From Cristatella mucedo (Eukaryota; Bryozoa; Phylactolaemata; Cristatellidae): a stretch of DNA of 10,000 bases. The position numbers and the translations under genes were made by a program. How positions within the stretch are numbered: position 1 is the stretch's first letter; every line of letters begins with the position of its first letter. The notes beneath the pieces are model-generated. The model did not search any database, had not been told where the DNA came from, and saw only the letters and a program-made list of their open reading frames with translations. The stretch is from positions 190,001-200,000 of the forward strand of contig WPIO01000144.1 in NCBI GenBank assembly GCA_009760855.2, given 5' to 3'. Positions 7,169 through 10,000 of this stretch are shown one piece after another.

Positions 7169-8925
7169 TCACAGGGACTCACTAAATGCTGTCCTAAATA
7201 GGTGTGTTTTTAGGTTCTTTTTACATGTGGTCAAGTCAGGGGATGTTGTAATGCAAGTAGGGAGAGAGTTCAAGGCTTTGGGAGCGTACAAACTAAATGT
7301 ATGGTCTCCAAAGGATTTGAGGTCTGTACGAGGTAGTGGTAAACTGCTGGATTCCGAAAAGCTAGTGGTACGATTCTTGGCCTGGTGGGGTAGTAGATCT
7401 GTGAGATAGGCTGGAGCCAAAGAATGAAGTGATCTAAAAGTGAGCGACAAACCTTTGAAGTCGATCCCTTGCTTTACTGGTAGCCAGTGCAGGTCGGCGA
7501 GAAGTAGTGTTGTGTTGGAACTGTGACGTTCACGACAGACAAGCCTAGCTGCAGAGTTTTACACCAGCTGCAATCGCCTGATTGCACATGCCGGTAGGCC
7601 AGTAAGCAGCGAGTTACAGAAATCAAGTCGGGATATCAAAATGCATGGACCAATTTAGACGTGTTATCTTTATCTAAACAAGCCCAAGTGTTAGCAATGT
7701 TATGTAGCTGAAAGTAGGCAGATTTGACTGTGGAGCTAATGTGGTCGTCTAACGAGAGGTCTCTTTGGAACATGGCACCTAGTTTGCTAGCTGACTCAAC
7801 AGATCTGCTGCCAGAGCCAATTTTGAGTGTCAGCCTTCCCAATTTCTGAATCACACTGGGTTTGCCCATAACTAGCAAGTTAGTTTTATCATCATTCAGT
7901 TTTTGAAAATCTGCTGCCATGCATGTGCATATGTCATCAATACATGCAGCAAGTGAGTTGAGAGAATTTGAGGTGCTCACAGGTTGGGAGAGATCAAAGC
8001 AAAGGTACAAGTGAGTGTCCTCCGCATAGAAGTGAAAGCATAGATTTTGCTTGGCTATCACATCAGCAAGAGAGAGAGAGTATAAACCGTGAAAAGAACC
8101 GGACCTAGCACGGAACCCTGAGGTACTCCATATTTCAGAGTTACATCGAATAATCTTTTTATATTCACGTCAGTACTCTGCTGTCTCCCACTGAGATAGG
8201 ACCTGAACCATTTCAGAGTTGTGCCAGTGATTCCCAGGCGAGATGAGAGCCGCTCTAGAAGAACTTTGTGATTGATTGTATCAAAGGCTGCCGAAAGATC
8301 AAGCAAAACAAGCAGAGACACTCTACCCATGTCTGCATTCCTAAGTAGAGCGTTCTATAATCTAAGAAGCGCTACTCTGTGGAGTGATTTGCTCTAAAGC
8401 CAGGCTGGAACTCACTAGAAAGGTTTGAAGTTTCGATATATGAATTCTGCTGGTCTGCCACAATCCGATCCAGTGCCTTTGATAGGAACGGTAGAAGGGA
8501 GACTGGGCGGAAGTTGCTCAAGTTCTCTTGGTCTAGTGTCGCTTTCTTGAGAAGTGGCCTGACTACAACTTTTTTGAAAGGTGCTGGGACATGATCTGAG
8601 GCTAATGACATGTTAATGATGTTAGTTGTGCATGCCGTCAGCAGATCAATGCAACGTAGGAGTAGGACAGTCGGAATAGGGTCCAGAGGACTTGTTGTCT
8701 TCTTTGATTGGGATACGAACTTCAGGAATAGATCACTAGTCATCTGCTTAAATGTAGACATTGAGGTGCAGCCAGGGATCGGTGAACAGCATTCTAGGGG
8801 GATGTTGTCATCGCAGGGATGGATTCCCTGATCTTGTCTATCTTCTGCACACATAATCGAGAGAAGCGATCCGCTAGATCATCACAAGGATCATTAGGTA
8901 AGGAGCTAATCTTGGAGCGGTTGAG
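7169..8925 (-). pseudogene. Decayed LINE reverse transcriptase, copy 1
   Basis: This encodes the reverse transcriptase and C-terminal domain of a CR1/L2-type ORF2, which copies element RNA at a nicked target. In order: a Pro-rich DPIPTVLLL segment (near 8725), FRPVSLLPFLSK (near 8495) and FRANHSTE (near 8390); motif A DLSAAFDTI with its Asp codon at 8298-8300; WFRSYLSGRQ; motif B GVPQGSVLGPVLF (near 8110); motif C as YAEDT, with Glu at 8020-8022 where the catalytic Asp is normal; the LNDDKT motif (near 7885); LDFCNSLLTGLP; and the terminal NLKTHLFRTAF before the stop at 7169-7171. Breaks: frame changes at the G-run 8797-8801, near 8373, at the (AG)6 run 8069-8080 and near 7635, with in-frame stops at 8355-8357 and 7559-7561. 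The 5' part, including the endonuclease, is missing. It is non-functional. Confidence 0.95.
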
Positions 8926-8952
8926 GATAATAATAATAATATTGCACTTGAT

Positions 8953-8992
8953 AAAGCGCCCTCAGAGAACTTAATCTCTTTCTAGGCGCTTT
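8953..8992 (-). other. 3'-terminal LINE hairpin, copy 2
   Basis: The outer arms AAAGCGCC and GGCGCTTT (8953-8960 and 8985-8992) are a perfect 8-bp inverted repeat. Inside them AGAGA (8964-8968) can pair with TCTCT around a six-base ACTTAA loop, giving a bulged two-tier stem. This is the best-preserved of three versions in the window. It lies 13 bases from the start of the (ATT)n tail. Recognition by the element's reverse transcriptase is inferred from UnaL2-type LINEs. Confidence 0.75.
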
Positions 8993-9078
8993 ACATTTGC
9001 TGCAAAGTGATACGCAATAGAATAGTAAGTAAAATCATGCTTGAAAAACAAACAAAATGAATAACATGGTTAGGGGTT

Positions 9079-9139
9079 ACATGCACTGGGTCAGCATGCA
9101 AATGTGGTTAGTGGCAGCATGAACAGTGTCAGCACGCAT
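9079..9139 (-). repeat. GCATGC imperfect tandem repeats in LINE 3' UTR, copy 2
   Basis: This is the equivalent of the block at 7090-7150: ACATGCACTGGGTCA, then a GCATGCA unit at 9094, then GCATGAACAGTGTCA and GCACGCA. The unit lengths (15, 23, 15) match copy 1, which shows that the repeat structure predates both insertions. Confidence 0.7.
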
Positions 9140-9157
9140 AAGCACATCGAGGACGAA

Positions 9158-10000
9158 TCACAAGGACCCACTAAATGCTGTCCTAAATAGGTATGTTTTT
9201 AAGTTTCTTTTAAATGTGGTCAGGTCAGGGGATGTTCTGATGCAGGTCGGGAGGGAGTTCCAGGCTGTGTGGGAGCATACGAGCTAAATGCACGGTCTCC
9301 AAAGGATTTAAGGTTTGTATGAGGTATTTCTAGACTGTTGGATTCCGAAAAATTGAGTGGTACGATGCTTTGCCTGATGGGGTAGTATCTCTGAAAGATA
9401 GGCTGGAGCCATAGAATGAAGAGACCTAAAAGTGAGCGACAAAAACCTTGAAGTCAATCCGTTGCTTTGACTGGTAACCAGTGCAGGTCGGCGAGAAGTG
9501 GAAGTAATGTGGCAACTGCGACGCTCACGACAGACAAGCCTAGCTGCAGAGTTTTTGCACCAGCTGCAATCGCCTGATCGCACATGCTGGTAGGCCAGTA
9601 AGCAGTGAGTTGCAGAAGTCGAGACGAGATGTCACGAATGCATGGACCAACTTGGACGTGGTATCCTTATCTAAACAAGCCCTAATTTTAGCGGGGCAAT
9701 GTGTTATGAAGCTGAAATAGGCTGATTTGACTGTGGAGCTGATTTGGTCGTCTAACGAGAGGTCGCTTTGGAATATGACACCTAGATTTCGAGCTGATGC
9801 AACTGGAGATATGCTGGCAGAGCCAATTTTGAAAGTCAGCCTTTCCAATTTCTGAATAACACTAGGTTTGCCCATAACTAGTAAGTTAGTTTTATCATCG
9901 TTTATTTTTTTTAGAAAATTTGCTGCCATCCATGATCGGATGTCATCAATACATGCAGCAAGTGAGTTGAGAGAATTTGAGGTGCTCGAAGGCTGGGAGG
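9158..10000 (-). pseudogene. Decayed LINE reverse transcriptase C-terminal part, copy 2
   Basis: This is the 3' part of the same ORF2 as in copy 1, incomplete at the window edge. From 10000 down to 9540 the frame is open and includes SLNSLAACIDDIRSWMAANF, NDDKTNLLVMGKP, LGVIFQSDLSLDDQIS and LDFCNSLLTGLPACAIRR. The WMAAN/NDDKT pair is the post-catalytic motif of CR1/L2 reverse transcriptases; copy 1 has lost that Trp. A T-run of 9552-9556 (five against four in copy 1) shifts the frame. Further length differences against copy 1 occur around 9510, in 9440-9475, at 9347-9352 and near 9264-9272. The reading then returns to a Lys-Thr-Tyr-Leu-Phe-Arg ending and a stop at 9158-9160, the same place as in copy 1. 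It is non-functional as it stands. Confidence 0.93.

Larger units (their letters stand above)
6937..8925 (-). mobile_element. LINE copy 1 (CR1/L2-type), 5'-truncated
   Basis: This is a non-LTR retrotransposon on the minus strand. It contains most of the reverse-transcriptase domain, the C-terminal region, a 3' UTR of about 200 bases with short GCATGC repeats, a hairpin and an interrupted (TTA)n tail at 6937-6960. The endonuclease domain and any ORF1 are absent. The 5' limit at 8925 is where the (TTA)n tail of copy 2 begins. Whether copy 1 was truncated there or was split by insertion of copy 2 cannot be decided, because sequence beyond 10000 is missing. The coding part is described separately (7169-8925). 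Clade: the motifs and C-terminal signature fit the CR1/L2 group; I cannot separate L2 from CR1 without a phylogeny. Confidence 0.95.
8927..10000 (-). mobile_element. LINE copy 2 (CR1/L2-type), continues past window end
   Basis: This is a second copy of the same family in the same orientation, starting at its tail (ATAATAATAATAAT on the plus strand, 8927-8940) and continuing through hairpin, 3' UTR and coding region to the window edge. Its tail abuts the first base of copy 1 with no unique sequence between. Over about 82 aligned bases near the ORF 3' end (from 7181 and 9171) I count about 10 differences from copy 1, so the two are diverged relatives and not a recent tandem duplication. Upstream reverse-transcriptase motifs A-C lie beyond 10000. 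Confidence 0.95.

Noticed and set aside
7227-7409. Plus-strand open frame of 60 codons inside LINE copy 1
   Set aside because: It is antisense to the C-terminal region of the LINE protein and unsupported by any motif.
8610-8831. Plus-strand open frame of 73 codons inside LINE copy 1
   Set aside because: It is antisense to the reverse-transcriptase sequence, which has clear family motifs; this frame has none.

Overview
This window looks like intergenic or intronic DNA from a eukaryote, most likely a metazoan. It has no dense bacterial-style coding and no operons. It contains long dinucleotide and trinucleotide microsatellites and at least three copies of one non-LTR retrotransposon (LINE) of the CR1/L2 type. 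The reverse-transcriptase motifs, the C-terminal Lys-Thr-hydrophobic-Leu-Phe-Arg signature and the (ATT)n tail behind a conserved 3' hairpin fit LINEs of invertebrate and lower vertebrate genomes; a marine invertebrate host is my inference only. CpG does not look depleted.

Layout. Bases 1-950 are AT-rich with nothing recognisable. Bases 951-2450 are GC-richer and hold what I read as two diverged, direct copies of an unnamed repeat (about 1040-1500 and 2050-2440), the first interrupted by a very GC-rich block at 1240-1348. Bases 2451-4340 are unassigned, with short palindromes, a (TA)14 microsatellite flanked by a 13-bp direct repeat and a small TAC/TAG repeat cluster. Bases 4341-4462 are a 3'-terminal LINE fragment on the plus strand. 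Bases 4463-5400 change composition sharply: a GC-rich block with a consensus CRE, a 140-bp A/T-only-like tract, a perfect 31-bp hairpin, a CGG run and a short minisatellite. Bases 5391-6690 have no recognised gene. Bases 6691-6935 are a microsatellite compound with (AG)46.

Bases 6937 to the end are LINE sequence on the minus strand. Copy 1 (6937-8925) holds most of the reverse transcriptase and the whole C-terminal part plus the 3' UTR. It is dead: at least four frameshifts, two in-frame stops and a Glu in place of a catalytic Asp. Copy 2 (8927-10000) has its 3' tail directly abutting the 5' end of copy 1 and runs off the window. It is also frameshifted.

I found no tRNA or rRNA gene, no CRISPR array and no convincing host protein-coding exon. 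The LINE family, its conserved 3' hairpin, the copy 2/copy 1 junction and the diverged direct repeat at 1040-2440 are the most informative contents. No new gene system is supported.
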